NCBI RefSeq assembly: GCF_016680995.1
Contig: NZ_JAEQMG010000163.1
Location: 1 to 64,000, forward strand
DNA: 64,000 nt
Reading direction: 5' to 3'
Source of the DNA: Ruminococcus difficilis
GTDB taxonomy: Bacteria > Bacillota_A > Clostridia > Oscillospirales > Acutalibacteraceae
The notes under the pieces were generated by a model. It ran no database searches and had not been told where the DNA came from. It worked only from the letters and a program-made list of their open reading frames with translations. Position 1 is the first letter of the stretch; each line of letters begins with the position of its first letter. The position numbers and the translations under genes were made by a program. Shown here one piece after another: positions 8,831 to 18,197 of this stretch.

Positions 8831-11164
8831 TTATCCGTTTTCCGCCACCCGCATCGCGATAGCGGTGATGTCGTCGTCGTGATCGTTGCGCCTGCGCTTT
8901 TGCGCTTCGTTGACGATCCGCGCGGCGAGCTGTTCGGCAGATCCGTCGCGCCAGCTCAGGATCAGCTTTTCGATCCATTCGGGCGAGCCGATCATCACGC
9001 CGTCCGACACCATCACGATCCAGTCATCCTTTGTCAAAACCACGTCCTCTTTGCTGAATCGGGCTTCATTCAGGATCCCGAGCGGCAGGGAGGGCATTTC
9101 TTTTTGCAGCAGCTTGCCGTTTTTCTTTACATAAGTGGTACAGGCGCCCGCCTTCATCAGCTTGACCCTGCCGGTAAAGCAGTTGAAATCGATCAGATCC
9201 ATCGTCGCGAGCGACTCCTCCTCACTCTTGATCATCAGCGAGGAATTCGTCACCGCCAAGGCGCAGTCATAGCTCAGCCCCGCCTTGCAGAGCTTGGACA
9301 TGATGCTGACCGCCATGTTCGCGTCCACCGCCGCTCTGCCGCCGCAGCCCATACCGTCCGAGATCAGCGCCACGGTACTGCCCATGCCGCCTCGGAAGTA
9401 GTTCAGACAGTCGCCGCACAGCTCGCCGTTGTCGCACACATGCTGCGCCGAGCCGATCTCCAAATCATACAGCGGCATCTCGCACATCACGACGCGCGCG
9501 CGATCGCCCTCAAAGCTCAGCTCGGGATCCTCAAAATACCGTCCGCAGGCGCGGTTGACGACCCGCAGTAAAAGCGTCTTGGACAGTGCGGTCTTTTTGC
9601 CGACGACGATCTCGATCTCTACGATCATACCGCTGATCTCACCCGTGCGGCAGGAGCAGTCCGCCACTGTCAGCCCCTCCGCCGACAACGCCTCGATCAC
9701 CCGCTCGGCACGCGCCTCATCATAGCCCTCCACCGCCGCAAACTCCTGCGACAGGTCGTGCAAAATGTCGCTCAGTCCCGCGAACTGACCCGCCACCACA
9801 CTGCGCACGGCGGTGATCCGATGACGCGCCGCCTCCACGGACTGATACTCGCGGTAACTGCGGTTGACGCTGTGCGCCAGCTCCGAAGACTTGCAGCAGC
9901 GCTTGGTGAAGTGATCCTCGATATCCTTCTCTTTGACAAAGCCGCGCTTCTTCAACGCGTCCGTCAGGCGGCGGAAGTCATCCATCGTCTGCGCGCGCTC
10001 CTTTTCCCAGCAGTAGGCGCGCAGTCCGCAGCTCTTGCAGGTATAGTCGGCGGCTCGCTCATAGATCCTGTCCGCGTTCGGCTCATAGAGCTTCGCGAGC
10101 CTGTCCGACACCGCGTTGACGCAGGAGCTGACGTTCTCGAGCGCCTTGGAGCAGTGCTCCAGACGCATGGTCACATTGCGGCGGATCGCCTCCTCCGAGG
10201 TACGCGCGCCGTCATCGGCAAACACCGTCGAGAGGAAGTTGCCCGCATCCTTCGGGATCAGCAGGAAAAGTCCCGACGCGACCGCGCTTTCGATCAGAAC
10301 CGACAGTACCATCGCCCGATCGGGTGAGGTGAACGCGAACATCGTATCGCAGATGATCGCGGCGAAGATCACCGCCGCCTTCCCCATAGGCGCGAGCAGT
10401 CCGCCGATCAGCCCCGACAGCGAGTACCCCGCCGCCAAAAACAGGAGCTTCGCGTCCGACAGCGCGAACACCGCCCCTGTCGCGATCCCCGCGATACTGC
10501 CGCCCTTGACCATTCCGTAGCGCGCGAATAACAGCACCAACAGCACGGCGAGGATCCGACCGACCGACACCGTGCCGATCATCACCCGCGACAGCGACAA
10601 AAGCAGGATACATCCGCTCATCGACAGACAGCTCAGCTCCTGCTGAGAGAATCCCGACAGCGCCCTTTTGGATGTGAACAACTGCGCGGTACGGCTCATG
10701 AAGTACGCGCCCGCCGCCGCGATCAGCCCCTCGATCACGCACTCGACCGCCTCGGTCATCTCGCTCTTTGCCGAAAAGGTCAGCGCGATCCCGGTCGCGA
10801 AGATCGGGAGAAAGGCGACCACAGGCGCGAAGAATCGGCTGTCGGAGAGCTTTTTGATCTCATTGAGCACCCAGCGGATCGCCCCGATGGATACCACCAC
10901 CGCGATGTACCGAAACGACGATACGGGCGACGCGAATAGGTAGCTCAGCGCCGCGCCCAGCATCCCCGCTGGCATATAGGTGAACGGCAGTGCCGCCACC
11001 ACCGACGCGCCGAACGGCGACAGCTCCCCCAGGGTCGCTCCGCGCGAAACCACGCCGCCCATCAAAAAGCAGGAGATATGGATGACCGCCTCCCGCGCGA
11101 CATTCCGCGCCGAAAGCTCCTTCCCGCGGGCGCTTCTGCCCCGAACAGCTTGTACAACAGACAT
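8831..11164 (-). CDS. spoIIE: Stage II sporulation protein E, PP2C phosphatase
   Basis: 777 residues, close to the usual length of about 800. The N-terminal third has about ten hydrophobic segments, as in the membrane domain of SpoIIE. The C-terminal PP2C domain shows ALISDGMGCGG with metal-binding Asp, TMDLIDFNCFTG, VMVSDGV and NDHDDDITAIAMRV. SpoIIE dephosphorylates SpoIIAA at the asymmetric septum and so turns on sigma-F in the forespore. Its presence says the organism has, or recently had, endospore formation. ATG at 11164 has AAAGGA about nine bases upstream. It is transcribed alone. Confidence 0.95.
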   Translation of the reverse strand: MSVVQAVRGRSARGKELSARNVAREAVIHISCFLMGGVVSRGATLGELSPFGASVVAALPFTYMPAGMLGAALSYLFASPVSSFRYIAVVVSIGAIRWVLNEIKKLSDSRFFAPVVAFLPIFATGIALTFSAKSEMTEAVECVIEGLIAAAGAYFMSRTAQLFTSKRALSGFSQQELSCLSMSGCILLLSLSRVMIGTVSVGRILAVLLVLLFARYGMVKGGSIAGIATGAVFALSDAKLLFLAAGYSLSGLIGGLLAPMGKAAVIFAAIICDTMFAFTSPDRAMVLSVLIESAVASGLFLLIPKDAGNFLSTVFADDGARTSEEAIRRNVTMRLEHCSKALENVSSCVNAVSDRLAKLYEPNADRIYERAADYTCKSCGLRAYCWEKERAQTMDDFRRLTDALKKRGFVKEKDIEDHFTKRCCKSSELAHSVNRSYREYQSVEAARHRITAVRSVVAGQFAGLSDILHDLSQEFAAVEGYDEARAERVIEALSAEGLTVADCSCRTGEISGMIVEIEIVVGKKTALSKTLLLRVVNRACGRYFEDPELSFEGDRARVVMCEMPLYDLEIGSAQHVCDNGELCGDCLNYFRGGMGSTVALISDGMGCGGRAAVDANMAVSIMSKLCKAGLSYDCALAVTNSSLMIKSEEESLATMDLIDFNCFTGRVKLMKAGACTTYVKKNGKLLQKEMPSLPLGILNEARFSKEDVVLTKDDWIVMVSDGVMIGSPEWIEKLILSWRDGSAEQLAARIVNEAQKRRRNDHDDDITAIAMRVAENG

Positions 11165-11189
11165 TGAATCATTCCTTTATAGTTTAAAT

Positions 11190-11298
11190 GTAGGGACGAC
11201 CATTGGTCGTCCGTCGGCAGATGCGTTGTATCCCTATCTAAGGGATCGAAAACAATTAACGCCCGTCCGACTGCGGACGAGCACTGCTCGTCCCTACT
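11190..11298. repeat. Family C hairpin element (GTAGGG...CCCTAC)
   Basis: 109 bp. The left arm is GTAGGGACGACCATTGGTCG and the right arm GGACGAGCACTGCTCGTCCC, ending in CCCTAC. Each arm is a hairpin whose stem differs from copies elsewhere. It sits in the spoIIE 5' region. Confidence 0.7.
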
Positions 11299-11322
11299 TT
11301 TTTTAGATTGATCTTGTCCTAA

Positions 11323-11355
11323 GTATAGCGGAAATGACTGCGCGCGTTTGTCGGG
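11323..11355 (-). promoter_or_regulatory. Possible spoIIE promoter with Spo0A-box-like site
   Basis: On the minus strand a -10-like TATACT lies about 20 bases downstream of a CGACAA sequence, whose other strand reads TTGTCGGG, close to the 0A box TGTCGAA. The Bacillus subtilis spoIIE promoter also has an unusually long spacer. Inferred from pattern only. Confidence 0.25.
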
Positions 11356-11496
11356 GTGTGGATGGTTTTTTCGGTAATGTTTTCACGGATTATCGTAAGA
11401 CAAAACGGAAATCATCCCATCCTACGGAAGATTGCCGCCGGATAAGGAACACTGGCGCAAGGCCGAGAAATACGGAAGAAATTTGCGCATAAACGG

Positions 11497-11526
11497 AAAA
11501 AGACTCCTTCCGGGAAGGAGTCTTTT
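11497..11526. terminator. Terminator after the anti-sigma gene
   Basis: Stem AAGACTCCTTCC/GGAAGGAGTCTT flanked by A4 and T4, so it can work on both strands. It lies 67 bases past the minus-strand gene ending at 11594. Confidence 0.8.
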
Positions 11527-11593
11527 GTCTTATACTGGTTTTCAATAGAAAGAAGACCGACAAGAATGTCTGGTTTTTATTAAAAAAGGATTA

Positions 11594-12826
11594 TTAATTG
11601 TTGTCGGTGATATCGTCGTCGATCAGGGTCAGGGAAGTCGGGATACCGTTTTCATACTCGATCCGATAGCAGGATGTCACAAAATCGTCCTTCATCCCGT
11701 TAAATCCCATTGCCCAAAGATACGATCCGTCGGAATGGATATACCAAACATTATCCTCCTCCGTTCTGTCCCATTTCAGCTTGAACTTCTCATTATCGCT
11801 GACGCGTACCGCGAGAATATCCTGTCCGTCATCCATATCCTTGACGGTAAAGAAGAACTTCTCGTTACCCGGTACAGACGGAACATTGACCACATGATTT
11901 GAACCGTCGGGAGATACGATCACATAACCGTTCAGGTCTTTGTCGATATTGTTGCCGCCTCGTCCGACGGTAAACACCAGACTGTCGCCCACCGTCCGCA
12001 CATTATACGGCTCGACATAGCCGTTATAGAGCGTTTTGCCGTTTTCGGTCAGGCGGTAGGCGTAGTCATACCACTCCTTGCCCTCTTGATAAACCAGCTC
12101 CAGTGTTCTGTCGCCGACGGTATAGGTCACCGTATCGGCATAGACAGTGTTCATGCTTCTCTGCTCTTCACGCTCGTCGATAAACCCCGGATCATCAAGT
12201 GGATAATTCGACTCATAATACGGATCATCCTGCTCCATCACGACCGTCTTGCACTCACCCGTGATACCGTCAATAATGAGCACTTCATCATGCGTTATCA
12301 CATCTGACCTGTTGTAAGTCACACGCACCGCGATATCGTTCGCGCCTGCGGGATATAAAGAGGGATATTGCGGCTTGCTCTCATAATGATAGAGCTTTTC
12401 GCTTTTTGTTTCACCGTTCTTGATGCGATAGATCCAATCGCCCTTGGAGTAGTAGAAGCCGTAGTCATTCGCCGTTATGGAATACCGCGTGCTTTTCCAT
12501 CGGTCAAAGACGCCACCCTTGAGCAAGCGAACCGCTCCTTCCTCGGGTGTATAACGGAAAACATCTCCATCTCTTGTTTGATGAAAATAGTATCCTCCTG
12601 CGACAAGCCCCTCCGCCGAAAAGCCTCCGCCCCTCGATCCGAGACCGCCGCCGAACAGCACAGCGAACTGTACCACGACGCCCACGAGCAGGAGCATACA
12701 CGCGGCAACCAAGCCGCGCTTCCACCTCCGCCCGCGGCGTACGCGTTTAATACGGCTGTCGATCTCCTGCAAATACTCATCCTTGACCTCGCCGATCACA
12801 TCGAGCAAGAGTTCGTTCCTCTTCAC
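11594..12826 (-). CDS. Membrane-anchored probable anti-sigma factor with large external domain
   Basis: 410 residues. Residues 1-37 (KRNELLLDVIGEVKDEYLQEIDSR) form the short cytoplasmic helix found in clostridial anti-sigma proteins. One membrane segment follows at about 38-62. The rest is external and rich in beta-strands with repeated Y/W and D/G motifs (GDWIYRIKNGE, DGSYLWAMGFNG), suggesting a beta-propeller-like sensor. The GTG start overlaps the stop of the sigma gene by four bases (GTGA), so the two are translationally coupled. By context it should hold the sigma factor at the membrane until an external signal arrives. The ligand is unknown. Confidence 0.75.
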   Translation of the reverse strand: MKRNELLLDVIGEVKDEYLQEIDSRIKRVRRGRRWKRGLVAACMLLLVGVVVQFAVLFGGGLGSRGGGFSAEGLVAGGYYFHQTRDGDVFRYTPEEGAVRLLKGGVFDRWKSTRYSITANDYGFYYSKGDWIYRIKNGETKSEKLYHYESKPQYPSLYPAGANDIAVRVTYNRSDVITHDEVLIIDGITGECKTVVMEQDDPYYESNYPLDDPGFIDEREEQRSMNTVYADTVTYTVGDRTLELVYQEGKEWYDYAYRLTENGKTLYNGYVEPYNVRTVGDSLVFTVGRGGNNIDKDLNGYVIVSPDGSNHVVNVPSVPGNEKFFFTVKDMDDGQDILAVRVSDNEKFKLKWDRTEEDNVWYIHSDGSYLWAMGFNGMKDDFVTSCYRIEYENGIPTSLTLIDDDITDNN

Positions 12827-13380
12827 AGCAATCCCTCCTCTTTGAGAGAGTCGCGCAGGCTGTCACGGGTGCGCTTGAGGGTCATCTTGACCTTGCTCTG
12901 CGAGTAGCCGAGCTTCTTCGCGATCACGGCGACAGGGTGCAGATGCCAGTACCGCATCAAAAAGATCATGCGCTGATCGCTCGACAGGCTCGCCAAGAAC
13001 ACATGTATGCTCCGTATGAGCTCCCTGCGCTCGGCTTCGCTCTCAGCCGTCTGCGTATCGGCGACGACCTCCGATAGCTCGTCCAGCGCCAGTTCCGTTT
13101 CACAGCCGTATCGCTTTTCAGCGTGCAGATAGCGGTAGCGCTTGAGCGAAAGATTGCGCGTGATCCTGCCCAGATAGGTGCGTAGGACAACGGGCTTGTG
13201 CGGCGGAATAGAATTCCACGCGCCGACATAGGTATCGCTCACACTCTCCTCCGCGTCCTGTAGGGAAGCGAGGATATTGAGGGCGATCGTATACAGATAG
13301 TGTTCATATTTTTCTTTGCTGAGCGTGATGGCACGCTCATCTCGTGCCCAGTACAGCGCAACAATTTTTTCATCCTCCAT
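12823..13380 (-). CDS. ECF-type RNA polymerase sigma factor
   Basis: 185 residues, the standard ECF size. Region 2 is visible at YTIALNILASLQDAEESVSDTYVGAWNSIPP with TYLGRITRNLSLKRYR, and region 4 at LSSDQRMIFLMRYWHLHPVAVIAKKLGYSQSKVK, a helix-turn-helix for the -35 element. It directs core polymerase to stress or envelope genes and is coupled to the overlapping downstream anti-sigma gene. GAGGTG lies six bases before the ATG. Upstream, TGTGACC and TAGTATAC near 13390-13425 could be an autoregulated promoter, which is an inference only. Confidence 0.92.
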   Translation of the reverse strand: MEDEKIVALYWARDERAITLSKEKYEHYLYTIALNILASLQDAEESVSDTYVGAWNSIPPHKPVVLRTYLGRITRNLSLKRYRYLHAEKRYGCETELALDELSEVVADTQTAESEAERRELIRSIHVFLASLSSDQRMIFLMRYWHLHPVAVIAKKLGYSQSKVKMTLKRTRDSLRDSLKEEGLL

Positions 13381-13458
13381 GTTATCACCTCTATCTGTAT
13401 ACTACCTTTTTGCGCCGTTTGGTCACATAATAGCGAAAATCGGTTAAAAAGCTGTAGA

Positions 13459-13505
13459 AACCCTCAGTCACCTACGGTAACAGCTCCCTTAGGAAAGGGA
13501 GCCTT
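13459..13505. repeat. Family A repeat arm, partial
   Basis: Reads ACCCTCAGTCAC...GTAACAGCTCCC then AGGAAAGGGAGCC, one terminal arm only. It lies in the gap between the sigma gene and argF. Confidence 0.65.
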
Positions 13506-13581
13506 TATCAGTCTTTATCAACTTTCGTAAACGATCGAAAAAAGCTGCCGTACCGAAATACAACAGCTTTTGTATCAATGA

Positions 13582-14568
13582 TTATGCCAGCGTCGCGGCG
13601 ATGACCGCCTTGATGGTGTGCATACGGTTCTCCGCCTCATCAAAGACGATGGACTGCTCGCTCTCGAACACCTCGTCGGTGACCTCCATACAGTCGATGC
13701 CGAACTTGTCGTGGATCTGCTTGCCGATAGTGGTGTTCAGGTCATGGAACGCGGGCAGGCAGTGCATAAAGCGGCACCCTTCGCCGGCGTTATCCATCAG
13801 CGCCTTGTTCACCTGATAGGGACTCAGATCACGGATGCGCTCCTCCCATACCTCGTCCGGCTCGCCCATACTAACCCATACGTCGGTATAGATCACGTCG
13901 GCGTTCTTTGTCGCGGTCATCGGATCCTCGATGAATTCGAGAGTAGCGCCGGTGTCCTTCGCGATCACCTGACACTCTTTGACCAGCTCCGCGTCCGGAA
14001 AGTATTTTTTCGGCGCGCAGGCGACAAAGTGCATTCCCATTTTGGCACAGCCGACCATCAGGGAGTTGCCCATATTATAGCGCGCGTCGCCCATATAGAC
14101 GAGCTTTTTGCCCCGCAAAGAGCCGAAATGCTCACGGATGGTGAGGAAGTCGGCGAGGATCTGGGTCGGGTGGAACTCGTTGGTCAGTCCGTTATAGACC
14201 GGAACGCCCGCGTATTTCGCGAGCTCCTCGACGATCGCCTGACCGTAGCCGCGGTACTCGATCGCGTCATACATCCTGCCCAGCACACGGGCGGTGTCGG
14301 CGATACTCTCCTTTTTGCCGATCTGCGAACCCGAGGGATCGAGATAGGTCGGGTGCATACCGAGGTCAGCCGCCGCGACCTCAAACGCGCAGCGGGTGCG
14401 GGTCGAGGTCTTTTCAAAGATCAGCGCGATGCTTTTGCCCTCGCACAGGCGATGGGGAGTGCCCGCCTTCTTCTTCGCCTTTAAGTCAGCGGCAAGGTCG
14501 ATCAGCCCGCCGATCTGATCGGGAGTCAGGTCTAATAATTTCAGGAAATGTTGGTTTTGTAAGTTCAT
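13582..14568 (-). CDS. argF: Ornithine carbamoyltransferase
   Basis: 328 residues, usual length. It condenses carbamoyl phosphate with ornithine to citrulline, the sixth step of arginine synthesis, in the cytosol. Carbamoyl-phosphate binding is shown by [12 protein letters not shown] and HPTQILADF, and ornithine binding by the HCLPAFHD loop and [14 protein letters not shown] at 14568 has GAGGTG just upstream and gives the normal [15 protein letters not shown] start; nine extra residues from 14595 are rejected. It is the last gene of the arginine cluster and is separated from argD by a 160-bp repeat. It could in principle act catabolically, but its place among biosynthetic genes argues otherwise. 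Confidence 0.97.
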   Translation of the reverse strand: MNLQNQHFLKLLDLTPDQIGGLIDLAADLKAKKKAGTPHRLCEGKSIALIFEKTSTRTRCAFEVAAADLGMHPTYLDPSGSQIGKKESIADTARVLGRMYDAIEYRGYGQAIVEELAKYAGVPVYNGLTNEFHPTQILADFLTIREHFGSLRGKKLVYMGDARYNMGNSLMVGCAKMGMHFVACAPKKYFPDAELVKECQVIAKDTGATLEFIEDPMTATKNADVIYTDVWVSMGEPDEVWEERIRDLSPYQVNKALMDNAGEGCRFMHCLPAFHDLNTTIGKQIHDKFGIDCMEVTDEVFESEQSIVFDEAENRMHTIKAVIAATLA

Positions 14569-14596
14569 GATAGCACCTCGGTATGATTGATTCAAA

Positions 14597-14758
14597 ACCC
14601 CTTTCCTAAGGTGCCCCCGTTGGGGGAATATCCGAAGGATAAGGGGGGAGCCGTTTCCGGCGAGGAAGCTGTCGCGGACACGCGTGTCCCGCGACTGGGG
14701 GTTGCAACCCTCCGACCTCGCCTTGCGGCGAGCCCACCTCCCTTAGGAAAGGGAGGCT
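14597..14758. repeat. Family A element between argD and argF, carrying an extra segment
   Basis: Both ends are CCTTT/CCCTTAGGAAAGGGAGG type arms. Inside lie hairpins GCGACACG...CGTGTCGC-like and CTCGCC/GGCGAG. The argF-side arm contains an inserted block (GTGCCCCCGTTGGGGGA through CCGGCGAGGAAGC) also found, in the same relative place, at 18350-18410 and 50450-50505. Confidence 0.75.
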
Positions 14759-15897
14759 AATATCACATCCACCGCTTTGGTAAGCTGTTCCATCGGGATA
14801 TTCAGCGGCGGTAATAATCTCAGTTTTTCTTTAGCGGACAGGCACAGAACGCCGTTCGCCATGCACGCGGCGATCACCTCGGCCACAGGCTTCTTGGTTT
14901 CTATACCGATCATCAAGCCCATGCCGCTGACGGCAAAGCCCGCCGCTTCGACACGCTCTTTGACATACTGTCCCTTTGCGGCGACTTCCGCGAGGAAATC
15001 CTCATCCATGCGGTTCATCACCGAGATCGCGGCGGCGGCGCAGACAGGGTTGCCGCCGAAGGTGGAGCCGTGATCGCCGTAGCCGAGCACCTCGCCGACC
15101 TTTTCACTCAGCAGGGTGGCGCCCATCGGCAGACCCGCCGCCAACCCCTTGGCGGTGCTGACCGTATCGGGCTGTATGCCGTAATGCATATAGGAATAGA
15201 GCTTGCCGGTACGTCCGTTGCCGGTCTGTACCTCGTCGACCATCAGGACGATGTCGTTCTCCCTGCAGATCGCGTCGACCGCCTTGACAAAGTCCGCGTC
15301 GAGCGAATTGACGCCGCCCTCACCCTGCACGATCTCGATCAGGATACCGGCGACCTTGTTCTCTTTGACGAGCTTTTGCAGCCCCTCGGTATCATTCGGC
15401 TCAGCGTAAAGGAAGCCGTCGGTCAGCGGCAGAAAATCATGATGGAAGTTGTCCTGACCTGTCGCCGCGAGAGTCGTCAGCGTTCTGCCGTGAAAGCTCT
15501 TGTTCAGCGTGATGATGTTGTAATACTCAGCGCCCTTATGCTGTGCGGCGTATTTACGCGCGACCTTGACCGCGCACTCGTTCGCCTCGGCGCCGGAGTT
15601 CGAGAAAAACACCTTGCTCATCCCGGTGCGGGTGCAGAGGATCTCCGCCAGCTCCGCGCAGGGAGCGGTATAGTACAGGTTGGAGGTGTGCTGTAACAGC
15701 TTCGCCTGATTCGCGACAGCGTCCGCCCATACGGGGTCGGAATAACCGAAGGCGTTGACGCCGATGCCCGACGTCATGTCGATATACTCCTTGCCGTTAT
15801 CGTCCCAACAAAGGCAGCCGTTGCCCTTGACGATCGCGAGATCGAAGCGTTTATAGGTATGCGCGATATAGCGCTCATCGGTCTGTTTGATACTCAT
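14743..15897 (-). CDS. argD: Acetylornithine aminotransferase
   Basis: 384 residues. A class III PLP aminotransferase that makes N-acetylornithine from the acetylglutamate semialdehyde. Seen are the SGIGVNAFGY start region, FFSNSGAEANECAVKVAR, the PLP-phosphate site, VDEVQTGNGRTG with the PLP-contacting Asp, and STAKGLAAGLPMGA with the Schiff-base Lys. AAGGAG is five bases upstream of the ATG. A 7-bp tandem array (15908-15939) begins ten bases upstream of the start, so the ribosome site lies at its edge. The 3' end reaches into a family A repeat. Some ArgD proteins also serve lysine synthesis. Confidence 0.96.
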   Translation of the reverse strand: MSIKQTDERYIAHTYKRFDLAIVKGNGCLCWDDNGKEYIDMTSGIGVNAFGYSDPVWADAVANQAKLLQHTSNLYYTAPCAELAEILCTRTGMSKVFFSNSGAEANECAVKVARKYAAQHKGAEYYNIITLNKSFHGRTLTTLAATGQDNFHHDFLPLTDGFLYAEPNDTEGLQKLVKENKVAGILIEIVQGEGGVNSLDADFVKAVDAICRENDIVLMVDEVQTGNGRTGKLYSYMHYGIQPDTVSTAKGLAAGLPMGATLLSEKVGEVLGYGDHGSTFGGNPVCAAAAISVMNRMDEDFLAEVAAKGQYVKERVEAAGFAVSGMGLMIGIETKKPVAEVIAACMANGVLCLSAKEKLRLLPPLNIPMEQLTKAVDVILASLS

Positions 15898-15907
15898 AAT
15901 TACTCCT

Positions 15908-15939
15908 TAGTGGTCAGTGTTTAGTGGTCAGTGGTCAGT
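15908..15939. repeat. 7-bp tandem array upstream of argD
   Basis: Units AGTGGTC, AGTGTTT, AGTGGTC, AGTGGTC in register. It sits between argB and argD, close to the argD ribosome site. Confidence 0.75.
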
Positions 15940-15980
15940 CAGTTTGTATATCAATAGATGTGGACAGCGTCAACCAAAAG

Positions 15981-16012
15981 CTGATCACTGATCACTGACA
16001 ACTGATCACTGT
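15981..16012. repeat. 7-bp tandem array containing the argB stop codon
   Basis: Units CTGATCA, CTGATCA, CTGACAA, CTGATCA. The TGA stop codon of argB (16006-16008, minus strand) is part of a unit. Confidence 0.75.
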
Positions 16013-16878
16013 TTATCATCCCCGAGCACCATCGTGCCCGCGCCTTCGTCGGTCATCAGCTCCATCAAAATGGAATGGGGCACTCTGCCGTCCATGATGA
16101 TGACCTTCTGCACGCCCTTATAGATCGCCTCGATACAGCAGCCGACCTTGGGGATCATGCCGCCGGAGATCACGCCGTCGCGATAGAGGGTCTGTGCCTC
16201 CGATACCGTGATCTGCGGGATCAGGCTCTCGGGGTCATCCTTATCCTTTAAGATGCCCGCGATGTCGGTCATCATGATCAGACGTTCCGCTTCGATCGCG
16301 CCCGCGATATACGCCGCGGCGGTGTCGCCGTTGATGTTATAGGCGTTGCCGTCCTTATCGCATCCGATGGTGGACACGACGGGGATATAGCCCTTTTCGA
16401 GCAGATCCATGATGGGCTCGGGACGGATGTTGGTGACGTTGCCGACAAAGCCGAGGCGGGGATCCTTCTGCTCCGCTTCGATCAGTCTGCCGTCCATGCC
16501 GGAGATGCCCATCGCCTTGCCGCCCTTGCTCTCGATCAGGTTGACGAGCGTTTTGTTGACCTTGCCGGACAGCACCATCTGGACGATGTCGATGGTCTCC
16601 TGATCGGTCACGCGCAAGCCGTCGACGAACTCGGGCTTCTTGCCTACGCGCTCCATCACCTCGTTGATCGCGGGGCCGCCGCCGTGCACCAGCACGACCT
16701 TGACGCCGATCAGCCACAAGAGGACGATGTCCTGCATGACCTGCTGTTTGAGCTCTTCGTTGACCATCGCGTTGCCGCCGTATTTGACGACGACGATCTT
16801 TCCGTTATATTTTTTGATGTACGGCAGAGCGGCGGTCAGTACCTCCGCCCTATCCGCGTTTGAAATCTCGTTGTTCAT
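16006..16878 (-). CDS. argB: Acetylglutamate kinase
   Basis: 290 residues. It phosphorylates N-acetylglutamate, the second step and often the arginine-feedback point. The amino-acid kinase fold is clear: KIVVVKYGGNAM with the ATP-site Lys, LVHGGGPAIN, the GLRVTD motif that binds acetylglutamate, YNINGDTAAAYIAGA and GGMIPKVGCC. The N-terminal extension that gives arginine-sensitive hexamers is present in short form (about 20 residues before KKYNGK). GAGGAC precedes the ATG by a few bases. The stop codon falls in a 7-bp tandem array. Confidence 0.97.
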   Translation of the reverse strand: MNNEISNADRAEVLTAALPYIKKYNGKIVVVKYGGNAMVNEELKQQVMQDIVLLWLIGVKVVLVHGGGPAINEVMERVGKKPEFVDGLRVTDQETIDIVQMVLSGKVNKTLVNLIESKGGKAMGISGMDGRLIEAEQKDPRLGFVGNVTNIRPEPIMDLLEKGYIPVVSTIGCDKDGNAYNINGDTAAAYIAGAIEAERLIMMTDIAGILKDKDDPESLIPQITVSEAQTLYRDGVISGGMIPKVGCCIEAIYKGVQKVIIMDGRVPHSILMELMTDEGAGTMVLGDDKQ

Positions 16879-16920
16879 ATGTCCTCACTACTATTTCTTT
16901 CGGGTGTGGGTGTCCCACCC

Positions 16921-16955
16921 TTCACCGTTCACTGTTCTCCGTTCACCGTTCTCCG
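16921..16955. repeat. 7-bp tandem array at the argJ 3' end
   Basis: Units TTCACCG, TTCACTG, TTCTCCG, TTCACCG, TTCTCCG. It begins two bases after the argJ stop codon. Confidence 0.75.
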
Positions 16956-16956
16956 A

Positions 16957-18171
16957 TTATGTCCTGTAATCTCCGTTGATCTTGACGTAATCATAGGTCA
17001 GATCACAGCCCCACGCAGTAGAATCATATTCACCGTCGTTGAGGGCGACAAGGATCTCGATCTCCTTTTCGAGCAGGATCTCCTTCGCCTTTTCCTCGCT
17101 GAACGGGATACCCGCGCCGTTTTCACAGACGGTGATCGTGCCTTTATCGCTCCTGAAAGATACGTCGATCTTAGTCACATCCACATCCGCGCCGGAGTAA
17201 CCGATCGCGCACAGCACACGACCCCAGTTCGCGTCCGCGCCGAACATCGCCGCTTTGAGCAGGCTCGAGCAGATAACGGACTTTGCGACCGTCTTGGCGA
17301 CAGCGAGGGTCTTTGCGCCGCTGACCTGACATTCGAGCAGCTTGGTCGCGCCCTCACCGTCACCGGCGATCATGCGGCACAGCCCCACGGTGACCGTGTT
17401 GAGCGCCTGCATAAAGGCGGTGTAATCCTCACCCTGTGCGGTGATCTCGGCATTCTGCGCCAGACCGTTCGCGAGCACCACGACCATATCGTTGGTGGAA
17501 GTGTCGCCGTCGATAGAGATCATGTTGAATGTATTTTGGATGTCGCCCGACAGCGCCTTTTGGAGCAGTGCGGGAGCGATCGCGCAGTCGGTGGTGATGA
17601 ACACCAGCATGGTCGCCATGTTCGGGTGGATCATGCCGCTGCCCTTGGCGATACCGCCGATACGGCAGGTCTTGCCGCCGCAGGTGAACTCCACCGCGAC
17701 CTCTTTGGGCACGGTGTCGGTGGTCATGATACCCAGCGCCGCGTCACAGCTGCCGTTTTCGGACAGCTTGTCGACCAGCTCGTCCATCCCGTTTTGGATG
17801 GGCTCGAGACTCAGCGGCTGACCGATGACACCGGTAGACGCCACTGCTACGTCATTTGTCGCGATACCTGTCTTTTCCGCGACCAAAGCAGCCATGCCCT
17901 CGGCGATCTCGATACCGTCGGCGTTGCAGGTGTTGGCGTTGCCGGAATTGCAGATGATCGCCTGCGCCTTACCGTCGGCGATATGCGCCTTGGTGACGGT
18001 CAGGGGAGCGCCCTTGACGAGGTTGGTCGTGTAGACTGCCGCCGCCGAGGCTGGGGTACTGCTGACGATCAGCGACAGATCGTTTTTCGATGTATTCCTG
18101 CGGATGCCGCAATGGATGCCCGAGGCCTTGAAGCCCTGAGCCGCGGTCACACCGCCTTCAATCAATTTCAT
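16957..18171 (-). CDS. argJ: Bifunctional ornithine acetyltransferase / N-acetylglutamate synthase
   Basis: 404 residues. ArgJ moves the acetyl group from acetylornithine back to glutamate, so a separate argA is not required. Motifs are TTNLVKGAPL, CNSGNANTCNG-like CNSGNANTCNADG, ASTGVIGQPL, and KGSGMIHPNMATML, where self-cleavage occurs before the Thr that becomes the nucleophile of the beta chain. The C-terminus ends YDYVKINGDYRT, as in the family. ATG at 18171 (or 18177) has AAGAAGGA upstream; a 30-residue in-frame extension to 18267 is translated repeat sequence and is rejected. Confidence 0.96.
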   Translation of the reverse strand: MKLIEGGVTAAQGFKASGIHCGIRRNTSKNDLSLIVSSTPASAAAVYTTNLVKGAPLTVTKAHIADGKAQAIICNSGNANTCNADGIEIAEGMAALVAEKTGIATNDVAVASTGVIGQPLSLEPIQNGMDELVDKLSENGSCDAALGIMTTDTVPKEVAVEFTCGGKTCRIGGIAKGSGMIHPNMATMLVFITTDCAIAPALLQKALSGDIQNTFNMISIDGDTSTNDMVVVLANGLAQNAEITAQGEDYTAFMQALNTVTVGLCRMIAGDGEGATKLLECQVSGAKTLAVAKTVAKSVICSSLLKAAMFGADANWGRVLCAIGYSGADVDVTKIDVSFRSDKGTITVCENGAGIPFSEEKAKEILLEKEIEILVALNDGEYDSTAWGCDLTYDYVKINGDYRT

Positions 18172-18197
18172 ATTCATATTCCTTCTTTCGGAAAACT

